Source of the DNA: Clostridia bacterium
GTDB taxonomy: Bacteria; Bacillota; Clostridia; Oscillospirales; CAG-272
DNA length: 12,637 nt
Direction: 5' to 3'
Assembly (NCBI GenBank): GCA_017382555.1
Contig: JAFOAB010000287.1
Span: 1 to 12,637, forward strand
Made by a program: the position numbers and the translations under genes. The notes under the pieces were generated by a model. The model did not search any database and had not been told where the DNA came from. It saw only the letters and a list, made by a program, of their open reading frames with translations. Positions 6,843 to 12,637 of this stretch are shown in pieces; within the stretch, counting starts at the first letter, position 1; the number at the start of each line of letters is the position of its first letter.

Positions 6843-7819
6843 TGTTTGAATTCAACATAGGCAAAAACGATGCGGGGCAACGCCTTGATAAATTTCTTAC
6901 CAAGGCGATGCCCGCAATGCCGATGCCAATGATGTACCGCCTAATAAGGCAGAAAAAGATCAAGCTAAACCGTAAGCGCGCGGAAATTTCCTCCATGCTT
7001 AACGAGGGTGACGTTGTTATTGTTTTTGCTCCACCGCATTTTGCGGAAAAGGAGACGGAGGCACCTACGCTTACCGTAACCGTTGATCCCGACATCGTCT
7101 ACGAGGACGAAAATATTCTCCTTGTAAATAAGCCGTCGGGACTACTCGTCCACGAGGGTGACACCAAGGAAGCGGGCAAGATTACGCTTGTGCGAATGAT
7201 TCAGGATTACCTCATCCGCAAGGGTGAGTATGAGCCCGAAAAGGAAAATTCATTTGCGCCGTCTCTTGCCAACCGAATCGACCGAAACACGTGTGGCATC
7301 GTCCTTGCGGCGAAGAACGCCGCAGCTCTTCGCGAGCTTGAGGATATATTTCGCGATAGAAAGATCAACAAAAAGTATCTTTGCGTTGTTCACGGCGCGC
7401 CTAAAAAGGACGTCTTTTTCCTTGAAAACTATCTTTTGAAGGACGAAAAAACAAAAAACGTCCGTGTATACGGTGAAAACCGTCCCAAAGCGGCAAAATA
7501 TGCTAAAACCGGATGCAGAGTTATGGCAAGAGGCAAGAATTACTCACTTGTCGAAGCAGAGCTCTTCACCGGAAGAACGCATCAGATCCGCGCACAGCTC
7601 TCATACGCCGGCCACCCGCTTCTTGGTGACGGAAAGTACGGAGTAAATAAGCAGGACAAGTCGCTTGGCTATCACTCTCAGGCGCTATGCTCCTACTACG
7701 TCAAGTTCGATAACGGAAGTGATGGAATACTTTCCTACTTAAACGGCAAGGAATTTTCCATAAATTCCGATTCCATCGACTTCGTACGTGATTTTAACAA
7801 CAGACTTAAAAACAAATAA
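6842..7819 (+). CDS. RluA-family pseudouridine synthase with S4 domain
   Basis: A 325-residue enzyme that isomerises specific uridines in rRNA to pseudouridine. An S4 RNA-binding domain occupies about 13-60 (QRLDKFLTKAMP ... KIKLNRKRA) and the catalytic domain about 85-300. The catalytic motif is NRIDRNTCG at 144-152 with Asp147; GRTHQIR at 244-250 and HPLLGDGKYG at 258-267 are family signatures. It reads Asn where the common form has HRLDRDTSG, which is seen in the RluC-like branch, so 23S rRNA is the likely target but the sites are not determined. There is no good ribosome binding site of its own; its ATG overlaps the upp stop, implying translation by coupling. A short Met/Pro-rich stretch (23-31) sits in the S4 domain and does not disrupt the frame. 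The gene ends at the strong terminator at 7823-7850. Confidence 0.93.
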   Translation: MFEFNIGKNDAGQRLDKFLTKAMPAMPMPMMYRLIRQKKIKLNRKRAEISSMLNEGDVVIVFAPPHFAEKETEAPTLTVTVDPDIVYEDENILLVNKPSGLLVHEGDTKEAGKITLVRMIQDYLIRKGEYEPEKENSFAPSLANRIDRNTCGIVLAAKNAAALRELEDIFRDRKINKKYLCVVHGAPKKDVFFLENYLLKDEKTKNVRVYGENRPKAAKYAKTGCRVMARGKNYSLVEAELFTGRTHQIRAQLSYAGHPLLGDGKYGVNKQDKSLGYHSQALCSYYVKFDNGSDGILSYLNGKEFSINSDSIDFVRDFNNRLKNK

Positions 7820-7822
7820 ACA

Positions 7823-7850
7823 AAAACGCCGTCCTATCGGACGGCGTTTT
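7823..7850. terminator. Bidirectional terminator shared by upp-rluA and rpsF-ssb-rpsR
   Basis: A perfect 12-bp stem (AAAACGCCGTCC 7823-7834, GGACGGCGTTTT 7839-7850) with a TATC loop. It ends in T4 on the plus strand and T5 on the minus strand. It lies 3 bases after the pseudouridine synthase stop and 10 bases after the convergent rpsR stop, so it can end both operons. Confidence 0.93.
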
Positions 7851-7860
7851 AACGTTTCTA

Positions 7861-8121
7861 TTAGTCGCTGATATAGGGCATAAGAGCCATAAATCTTGCT
7901 CTCTTAATAGCAACGGTCAGCTGACGCTGATGCTTTGCACAAGTGCCGGAGATGCGGCGGGGAAGGATCTTAGCGCGCTCAGTAGTAAGCTTACGGAGAC
8001 GAGCGGTATCCTTGTAATCAATGTGCTCTATCTTGTCCTGGCAGAACTGGCAGACCTTCTTCTTTCTGCGGTTGTTCTGACGGAACTGACGCTGACCCTC
8101 GGGTCTTTCGTTTCTATCCAT
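7861..8121 (-). CDS. rpsR: 30S ribosomal protein S18
   Basis: An 86-residue basic protein of the small-subunit platform, where it binds as a dimer with S6. The conserved core IDYKDTARLRKLTTERAKI at 34-52, LPRRISGT at 53-60 and KHQRQLTVAIKRARFMALMPY at 63-83 is unmistakable. Cys24-x-x-Cys27, together with Cys61 and His64, suggests the zinc-binding form. The N-terminal 20 residues are a basic, Gln/Arg-rich extension. AGGAGT (8131-8136 on the minus strand) lies nine bases before the ATG. It is the last gene of rpsF-ssb-rpsR; the 61-base gap after ssb could fold (see the separate entry). No rplI follows. Confidence 0.97.
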   Translation of the reverse strand: MDRNERPEGQRQFRQNNRRKKKVCQFCQDKIEHIDYKDTARLRKLTTERAKILPRRISGTCAKHQRQLTVAIKRARFMALMPYISD

Positions 8122-8141
8122 CTTTAGTTAACTCCTATTCT

Positions 8142-8182
8142 GCGGTAATTAATTTGTTGCACGTTCAAACCGCTAATCGTGC
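8142..8182 (-). other. Possible pseudoknot in the ssb-rpsR gap
   Basis: In the sense (minus) strand, GCACG (8178-8182) can pair with CGTGC (8159-8163), and GCGGT (8169-8173), inside that loop, can pair with ACCGC (8142-8146). The interleaved arms give an H-type pseudoknot with loops of 4, 5 and 12 bases, ending five bases before the rpsR ribosome binding site. Each stem has only five pairs, so chance is a real alternative. Confidence 0.3.
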
Positions 8183-8632
8183 TTAGAAGGGAAGATTGTC
8201 GTCATCGGTAACTTCCTCAAACTTGGAAGCACCGGCATTGTTAAAGCTGGGAACACCGAGATTTTCGGAACGCATGGGAGTGGCACCGGAACCGTCTGCA
8301 GGCTTGCTATCAACGAAGCCGACCTCATCGGCTACGACCTCGGTGAAATAACGCTTCTGGTTTGACTGATCGGTCCAGGATCCGGTCTGAATAGAACCGC
8401 ATACCAAAATCGGACGACCCTTTGCAAAATACTTGCAAACAAACTCTGCATTCTGGCGCCAAGCGCGGATGTTAATGAAATCAGCGGTCTGCTGACCCTC
8501 AGCCTGCTGGCGGGCAAAACGGCGCTGTACTGCGATAGTGAAGGTAGTAACGCTGATACCGGTTTGAGTTGTCTTCAATTCGGGATCCGCGGTAAGATTT
8601 CCTATCAGCATAACCTTATTAAGACTAGCCAT
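8183..8632 (-). CDS. ssb: Single-stranded DNA-binding protein
   Basis: A 149-residue SSB. The OB-fold spans about 1-110 (opening MASLNKVMLIGNLTADPELK, with FTIAVQR, DFINIRAWRQNAEFV and the Lys/Gly-rich GRPILVCGSIQTGSW). A flexible Gly/Ser/Asn linker leads to the acidic tip DDDNLPF, the conserved site that recruits replication and repair partners. It coats single-stranded DNA as a tetramer in replication, recombination and repair. Its position between rpsF and rpsR is the standard arrangement for the main chromosomal ssb. AAGGAG seven bases before the ATG supports the start; 22 bases separate it from rpsF. Expression is probably tied to rpsF transcription and its leader RNA. Confidence 0.97.
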   Translation of the reverse strand: MASLNKVMLIGNLTADPELKTTQTGISVTTFTIAVQRRFARQQAEGQQTADFINIRAWRQNAEFVCKYFAKGRPILVCGSIQTGSWTDQSNQKRYFTEVVADEVGFVDSKPADGSGATPMRSENLGVPSFNNAGASKFEEVTDDDNLPF

Positions 8633-8654
8633 TGTGTTTCTCCTTTGATCCTAA

Positions 8655-9026
8655 TTACTCAGCGATGGGAGCTTCAACAGCGGGAGCAGCCTCAACGGTC
8701 TCCTCCACAACGGGAGCAGCAACGGTTTCGGGAACCTTAGCATCCTCACGTGCGATTACCATTCCGCGCATGATCGCATCATCAATGTTGAATCTGCGGT
8801 TAAGCTCAGCGGGGAAGTCAGCGTTAGCTGCAAAGTAAACAAGCACGTAGTAGCCTTCCTGGATATCGTTGATGGGGTATGCAAGTCTGCGCTTGCCCCA
8901 CTCGTTGATCTCCTGGATCTCACCATTCTCTTTAATGAGATTGATGAACTTGTCCTGAGCTGCCTTAATCTCGTCCTCTGCAAGAGTAGGATTAATGATG
9001 AACAGAACCTCGTAGTTGTTAGCCAT
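8655..9026 (-). CDS. rpsF: 30S ribosomal protein S6
   Basis: A 123-residue S6. The conserved fold covers about 1-96 (NNYEVLFIINPTL, EWGKRRLAYPIND at 42-54, EGYYVLVYFAA at 57-67 and the closing MRGMVIARE). It binds the central domain of 16S rRNA with S18. Residues 97-123 form an acidic, Ala/Val/Pro/Glu-rich tail, common in S6 and probably disordered. The ATG at 9026 is preceded by AAGGAGG (9035-9041 on the minus strand) with 8-base spacing; that site is paired in the leader hairpin described separately. It is the first gene of the rpsF-ssb-rpsR operon and is driven by a near-perfect promoter. Confidence 0.97.
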   Translation of the reverse strand: MANNYEVLFIINPTLAEDEIKAAQDKFINLIKENGEIQEINEWGKRRLAYPINDIQEGYYVLVYFAANADFPAELNRRFNIDDAIMRGMVIAREDAKVPETVAAPVVEETVEAAPAVEAPIAE

Positions 9027-9034
9027 GTTATGAA

Positions 9035-9100
9035 CCTCCTTTCGGTCATTTGACCGCCCATGACGGCGGTAAGGAGACGGGCAGACATATTTTTACCCGT
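9035..9100 (-). promoter_or_regulatory. rpsF leader RNA resembling the S6:S18 autoregulatory motif
   Basis: Read on the minus strand, CTCCTT (9071-9076) can pair with AAGGAG (9036-9041), the rpsF ribosome binding site. Stacked directly on it is a perfect 6-bp hairpin, ACCGCC (9065-9070) with GGCGGT (9053-9058) and a GTCATG loop. This leaves an 11-base bulge on the 3' side (9042-9052) ending in CCGA. A stem below a hairpin with a 3' bulge containing CCG is the layout published for the leader bound by S6:S18 in many bacteria. Binding would lock up the start site and lower rpsF-ssb-rpsR translation. Upstream, ACGGG (9096-9100) and CCCGT (9077-9081) can form another short stem. An alternative hairpin (9043-9056) would compete with the central one. 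Confidence 0.7.
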
Positions 9101-9111
9101 ATCACCGACGT

Positions 9112-9140
9112 AGTATAACACAAGCATTTTAGTTTGTCAA
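9112..9140 (-). promoter_or_regulatory. rpsF-ssb-rpsR promoter
   Basis: Minus strand TTGACA (9135-9140), a 17-base spacer and TATACT (9112-9117), with TG one base before the -10. This is the best promoter in the window, as expected for ribosomal protein genes. Transcription would begin near 9105, giving a leader of about 79 bases that contains the proposed S6:S18 element. Confidence 0.85.
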
Positions 9141-9169
9141 CACTTTTTTTCAAATAATATCGCAAACTG

Positions 9170-9198
9170 TTGAATTTCTCCAATACATTTGATATTAT
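9170..9198 (+). promoter_or_regulatory. Promoter of the rlmD-yitT-rlmD unit
   Basis: Plus strand TTGAAT (9170-9175), a 17-base spacer and TATTAT (9193-9198), preceded by TG for an extended -10. The predicted start near 9205 is only about 16 bases before the gene's ATG. It diverges from the rpsF promoter, with about 30 bases between the two -35 boxes. Confidence 0.7.
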
Positions 9199-9220
9199 AT
9201 ATAGGATTGAAGGTGGTGCT

Positions 9221-10555
9221 ATGAAGAAAAACGATATTGTAACATTACAAATTGAAGATTTAAATAATCTCGGATACGGCGTTGCCCATATAAATGGCAA
9301 AACCGTATTCATTTCCGGCGCTGTAGACGGCGATACCGTCAAGTGCAAAATAATAAAGGATTGCGGAACGTACTTTATCGGCAAAGCGGAGGAGCTTATA
9401 ACCCCTTCCGAATTCCGTATTGCCCCCGAATGCAAGGTTTGCAGTCAATGCGGAGGATGCGCGTACGCGCAAATAACCTACACCCACGAGCGTGATATCA
9501 AGAAGGGAACCGTCATCAGCGCATTCCGAAAGGCAGGTCTACCTGATACCGATATTGCAGACGTCACAAACGACGGGAACACAAGCTTTTACCGCAACAA
9601 GGCTATAATCCCCATCGGATATTCGGATAAGCTTGGATTCTTTTCAGGCTTCTACGCTCCGAAAACCCACCGCATAATCCCGGCCGACACCTGTCTCCTT
9701 CACAAGAAGATATTTACTGACATAACGGATCTTATAAAGTCCGTAATGTATGAAGACAAAAAACTTTATCTTACAAGCGACGGCTTGCCCGTAATAAAAA
9801 GTCTCTATTTCCGCGCGGCAGAAAATAACGATACAGAGCTAACGCTTATTCTTGAAGAGGAAAAGCGCATCGCCACGGAAAGTCTATGCGAGGCTGTAGT
9901 TGCCAAATTCCCGAACGTTAAAACCGTACTAACCAATCTCAATCCCGGTGATATCAGCACCGTTCTTTCGCACGACTTCAAGCTGATATACGGAGATGGC
10001 CACATTTACGACACGCTTTGCGGTGCAAGGCTGAAGATCACCCCTGCCTCCTTTTATCAGGTAAACCGTAATATGGCCGAGCTGCTTTATAAAAAGGGAG
10101 CCGAGCTTATAAACGTAGGTGAAAACGAAACGGTATGCGATCTTTACTGCGGTATAGGGAGCATAGGTCTTTCCGTTTTCCGCGGGCATAAGCTTACGGG
10201 TATCGAGGTTGTTGAAAGCGCCGTTGAATGCGCAAAGGAAAACGCCGCTGAAAACAACGTTGTGGCTGATTATTATTGCGGTGACGCAGGTGACGTAATC
10301 GAAAAAAAGAACCTCACCTTTGACGCGGTAGTACTCGACCCACCCCGCAAGGGCTGCACGCCCGAGCTTATAAATTACCTCTGCGATAAAAAGAAAATCA
10401 AAAAGATACTTTATATCTCCTGCAATCCGGCTACGCTTGCAAGAGATGCAAAGCAGATGCTCTCGCTCGGCTATGAAATGACAAAGGTATATCCATATGA
10501 CCTTTTCCCGCGCACCGGACACGTCGAGTGTGTTACCTGCTTTACCCTTAAATAA
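9221..10555 (+). CDS. rlmD: 23S rRNA m5U methyltransferase, RlmD/RlmCD type, with TRAM domain
   Basis: A 444-residue SAM-dependent methyltransferase that adds a methyl group to carbon 5 of uridine in RNA, by homology in 23S rRNA (U1939, and possibly U747 as in RlmCD of Bacillus). A TRAM RNA-binding domain covers about 1-58. Iron-sulfur ligands are Cys71-x5-Cys77-x2-Cys80 plus Cys158; Cys74 is an extra cysteine. The catalytic domain has SFYQVN 277-282, the SAM motif DLYCGIGSIGL 307-317, DPPRKGC 373-379, the nucleophile Cys401 in SCNPATLARD and the general base Glu436 in GHVEC. The start is placed at the ATG at 9221, with AAGGTGGTG directly upstream. An in-frame TTG at 9170 is part of the -35 box and would lie before the transcript start. 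Exact target uridines cannot be told from sequence. Confidence 0.92.
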   Translation: MKKNDIVTLQIEDLNNLGYGVAHINGKTVFISGAVDGDTVKCKIIKDCGTYFIGKAEELITPSEFRIAPECKVCSQCGGCAYAQITYTHERDIKKGTVISAFRKAGLPDTDIADVTNDGNTSFYRNKAIIPIGYSDKLGFFSGFYAPKTHRIIPADTCLLHKKIFTDITDLIKSVMYEDKKLYLTSDGLPVIKSLYFRAAENNDTELTLILEEEKRIATESLCEAVVAKFPNVKTVLTNLNPGDISTVLSHDFKLIYGDGHIYDTLCGARLKITPASFYQVNRNMAELLYKKGAELINVGENETVCDLYCGIGSIGLSVFRGHKLTGIEVVESAVECAKENAAENNVVADYYCGDAGDVIEKKNLTFDAVVLDPPRKGCTPELINYLCDKKKIKKILYISCNPATLARDAKQMLSLGYEMTKVYPYDLFPRTGHVECVTCFTLK

Positions 10556-10573
10556 CTTAATTTGAGGCTTGCA

Positions 10574-11461
10574 ATGAAATCAAAAACAATCAAGAACCTG
10601 ATCGGCGACATACTTTGCTGCGTCATCGCCGGAATTATCGTCGGTACTGCTTATCACCTTTTCCAAAACTCTAACGGCTTTGCGCCCGGTGGTGTTGGCG
10701 GACTTGCTACGATTACACACCATTTACTCGGTGGGAAAATAGATTGGTCGATACTTATGGTAACGTTCAATCTTCCTATATTCATACTCGTAAGCGCAAT
10801 AGTAAACCGTAAGCTTGGTATTATGCTGAGCCTTTACCTTGTTGTACAGTCTACTATGCCGCAGATTTATAATGCAATCGGTTTTCTGCCTTATTCGGCA
10901 TTAAACAACCAAGAGGATTTTAATATCATATTCGCTTGCATCGCTACGGGTGTAATCTCCGGCTTTGGCTTTTCAATGATGCTCAAGCGCTTCGGTGCAA
11001 GCGGAGGTACATACGGCATCTCCGCACTTCTTAAGAAAACGCATCCCGAAATGAATATTGCGTACGTTTCATTTATTATGGATGCAAGCGTTGTTTTTAT
11101 CGCTTTCTTCGTGTACGGAATGAAGATAACACCCGTAATGTGCACTCTTTTGAACCTCTTTATTGCCAATATCATTGTTGATAACGGTCTGAACGGCATT
11201 AAAAACGGTTATAAATTTGAGATTATCACAACACGCCCAAACGAGCTTTCCGAGGAGCTGCTTACAAAGCTTAAGCGCGGTGTTACCTCCATTAAAGTAC
11301 ACGGAATGTACACCGACACGGATAAATATATGCTTGTTTGTATCATAAACAAACGCCAGATCGGCGAGATGATGAAGATTATAAAAAGCTATCCCGATAC
11401 CTTTGCAAGCTTCGAAAAGGTAAACGAGGTGTTCGGCAACTTCAAATCAAAGGTAAAATAA
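10574..11461 (+). CDS. YitT family membrane protein with DUF2179 domain
   Basis: A 295-residue integral membrane protein of the YitT family (PF02588), with a soluble C-terminal DUF2179 domain (about 212-290). Membrane segments are at about 10-30, 58-77, 83-101, 117-137, 163-183 and 186-205. Glycine-rich signatures APGGVGGLATI at 37-47 and GASGGTYGIS at 141-150 are typical. The family is widespread in Firmicutes and its function is not established; some members have been proposed as transporters. The ATG at 10574 has GAGG six bases upstream; an in-frame TTG at 10562 overlaps that site and is rejected. It lies 18 bases after rlmD and 10 bases before the second methyltransferase, so all three are probably one transcript. 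Nothing in the protein points to RNA modification. Confidence 0.9.
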   Translation: MKSKTIKNLIGDILCCVIAGIIVGTAYHLFQNSNGFAPGGVGGLATITHHLLGGKIDWSILMVTFNLPIFILVSAIVNRKLGIMLSLYLVVQSTMPQIYNAIGFLPYSALNNQEDFNIIFACIATGVISGFGFSMMLKRFGASGGTYGISALLKKTHPEMNIAYVSFIMDASVVFIAFFVYGMKITPVMCTLLNLFIANIIVDNGLNGIKNGYKFEIITTRPNELSEELLTKLKRGVTSIKVHGMYTDTDKYMLVCIINKRQIGEMMKIIKSYPDTFASFEKVNEVFGNFKSKVK

Positions 11462-11471
11462 CGGTGAATAT

Positions 11472-12608
11472 ATGAACTGCCCACACGCAAAGAAATGCAA
11501 CGGCTGTCAGCTTTTAAACCTCACCTACGAGGAACAGCTCAGTCACAAGCAAGCAAGGCTTATCGCCCTTCTTGGCAAATACTGCCACGTTGAGGAAATT
11601 GTCGGTATGGATGAGCCTTATCATTACCGAAACAAGGTACAAGCCGCCTTCTGCGCCAAAAACGGAAAGATCACCTCCGGTGTATATCAATCTGCAACCC
11701 GAAGAGTTGTTGAGGTCGACAGCTGTCTTATAAATGACGAAACAGCCGACAAAATCATTCTTACAGTGCGCGAGCTTTGTCCGCGATTTAAGATAAAGCC
11801 CTATGATCTGCGCAACGATAGGGGATACCTTAGACACGTGCTTGTTCGCAGAGCCTTTGCAACGGGCGAGGTTATGTGCGTGCTTGTTACCGCCCCCGGT
11901 GTTTTTCCATCCTCAAGATCGTTTGTAAACGAGCTGCTGCGCCGCCATCCCGAAATCAAAACTGTAGTGCATTGCATCAACAATACGGATACCGGACTTT
12001 TCCTCGGCAATAACGCAACCGTTCTTTACGGAGATGGATACATAACAGACCTGCTGTGCGGGCTTAAATTCCGCATATCCGCGCGCTCGTTTTATCAGGT
12101 AAATCCTATTCAAACCGAAAAGCTTTACACCTGTGCAAAGGATTTTGCCGAGCTTACGGGCAATGAGATGCTTATAGACGCATACTGCGGCACAGGCACC
12201 ATCGGTCTTATTATGGCCGATAAATGCAAATCCGTCCTCGGTGTCGAGGTGAATAAGGACGCAATTGCCGATGCAAAAAAGAATGTCGAGATAAACGGCA
12301 TCAAAAACGCAGAGTTCTACGCCGCCGATGCGGGCGCGGTCATGGACGAGCTTGCCGCGGCAGGCGAGCATTTTGATACAGTCATAACCGACCCACCGCG
12401 AGCCGGCTGCAGCTATAAATTCTTAAAAAGCATTGCCGCTCTCGCACCTAATAAGATAGTGTACGTATCCTGCAATCCCGAAACGCTTGCGCGCGATCTC
12501 GGAATACTCCGAAAGCTTGGATACAAGGTAGATAAAATTCAGCCGTTCGATATGTTCCCGCATACGGACCATGTGGAGACGGTTGTAAAGCTCAACAAAG
12601 CCAAATAA
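11472..12608 (+). CDS. Second RlmD/RumA-type RNA m5U methyltransferase, lacking TRAM
   Basis: A 378-residue paralogue of the upstream methyltransferase that starts directly at the iron-sulfur motif (Cys3-x5-Cys9-x2-Cys12, with Cys85 as likely fourth ligand) and so has no TRAM domain. The catalytic domain is complete: SFYQVN 206-211, DAYCGTGTIGL 236-246, DPPRAGC 307-313, nucleophile Cys334 in SCNPETLARD and Glu369 in DHVET. It should methylate C5 of a uridine in RNA; without TRAM its target may differ from its neighbour's. The ATG at 11472 has only a weak GGTGA ahead of it, 10 bases after the YitT stop, and no in-frame start further upstream would add a TRAM domain without entering the YitT gene. 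It is possibly RlmC-like or an RlmD duplicate with changed specificity. No terminator is visible in the 29 bases that remain. Confidence 0.9.
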   Translation: MNCPHAKKCNGCQLLNLTYEEQLSHKQARLIALLGKYCHVEEIVGMDEPYHYRNKVQAAFCAKNGKITSGVYQSATRRVVEVDSCLINDETADKIILTVRELCPRFKIKPYDLRNDRGYLRHVLVRRAFATGEVMCVLVTAPGVFPSSRSFVNELLRRHPEIKTVVHCINNTDTGLFLGNNATVLYGDGYITDLLCGLKFRISARSFYQVNPIQTEKLYTCAKDFAELTGNEMLIDAYCGTGTIGLIMADKCKSVLGVEVNKDAIADAKKNVEINGIKNAEFYAADAGAVMDELAAAGEHFDTVITDPPRAGCSYKFLKSIAALAPNKIVYVSCNPETLARDLGILRKLGYKVDKIQPFDMFPHTDHVETVVKLNKAK

Positions 12609-12637
12609 TATAATACAAACTTATTCAAAAGATTGGT

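Noticed and set aside
6905..6935. Met/Pro-rich repeat in the pseudouridine synthase, considered as a slippage or frameshift site
   Set aside because: The frame stays open, and the flanking S4-domain residues align naturally with the family, where a similar Pro-rich turn precedes the YxLIR helix.
9170..9220. An in-frame TTG at 9170 that would lengthen the first RlmD-type protein by 17 residues
   Set aside because: The TTG is part of the -35 box (TTGAAT) and lies upstream of the predicted transcript start. The ATG at 9221 has AAGGTGGTG directly before it, and the TRAM domain starts there.
9929..10522. A 197-codon open frame on the minus strand opposite the first methyltransferase
   Set aside because: The opposite strand encodes all catalytic motifs of the methyltransferase, and the antisense product has no recognisable domain or start signal.
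10562..10573. TTG start at 10562 for the YitT gene
   Set aside because: It overlaps the GAGG ribosome binding site of the ATG at 10574 and has no site of its own.
1..12637. A defence island, mobile element or biosynthetic cluster
   Set aside because: All genes but two belong to well-known housekeeping or transport families. There are no transposases, integrases, direct repeats, CRISPR spacing or abrupt compositional changes.

Overview
The window is 12.6 kb of ordinary-looking chromosome from a low-to-moderate GC Gram-positive bacterium, most likely an uncultured member of the Clostridia (Bacillota). The basis is strong AGGAGG-type ribosome binding sites, near-consensus TTGACA/TATAAT promoters with TG-extended -10 boxes, a YtvI-like sporulation membrane protein, a cysteine-bearing L28, a lipoprotein cyclophilin, an S6-SSB-S18 operon and two RlmD/RumA-type RNA methyltransferases. 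The lineage is inferred from gene content only. I see no insertion sequence, phage gene, CRISPR array, tRNA or rRNA.

Left part (1-4445): a minus-strand operon encodes a MATE exporter, a lipoprotein cyclophilin and a cytoplasmic cyclophilin, and ends at a hairpin terminator at 8-38. Divergent from it, on the plus strand, is a YtvI/AI-2E family membrane protein. Its last 20 codons overlap, tail to tail, the end of a minus-strand gene for a DUF6873-like protein. The only terminator-like hairpin for plus transcripts there (4420-4450) lies beyond that whole gene.

Middle (4446-7850): rpmB (L28) and mtaB (tRNA methylthiotransferase) are on the minus strand, each with its own good promoter. Divergent from mtaB is a coupled pair, upp (uracil salvage) and an RluA-family pseudouridine synthase, with a TAATG stop/start overlap. 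A perfect 12-bp bidirectional terminator separates this pair from the convergent ribosomal operon.

Right part (7861-12608): the minus-strand operon rpsF-ssb-rpsR is driven by an excellent promoter. Its leader folds into a hairpin whose outer stem sequesters the rpsF ribosome binding site and whose 3' bulge carries CCGA, which is the layout of the S6:S18 autoregulatory leader. Divergent from it, on the plus strand, is a three-gene unit: an RlmD-type methyltransferase with TRAM domain, a YitT-family membrane protein, and a second RlmD-type methyltransferase without TRAM.

The common theme is translation and RNA modification: three ribosomal proteins, one tRNA methylthiotransferase, one pseudouridine synthase and two m5U methyltransferases. 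I found no convincing new multi-gene system. The most interesting items are the rpsF leader RNA, the YtvI/DUF6873 overlap with its long antisense tail, a possible pseudoknot before rpsR, and the paired methyltransferases around yitT.
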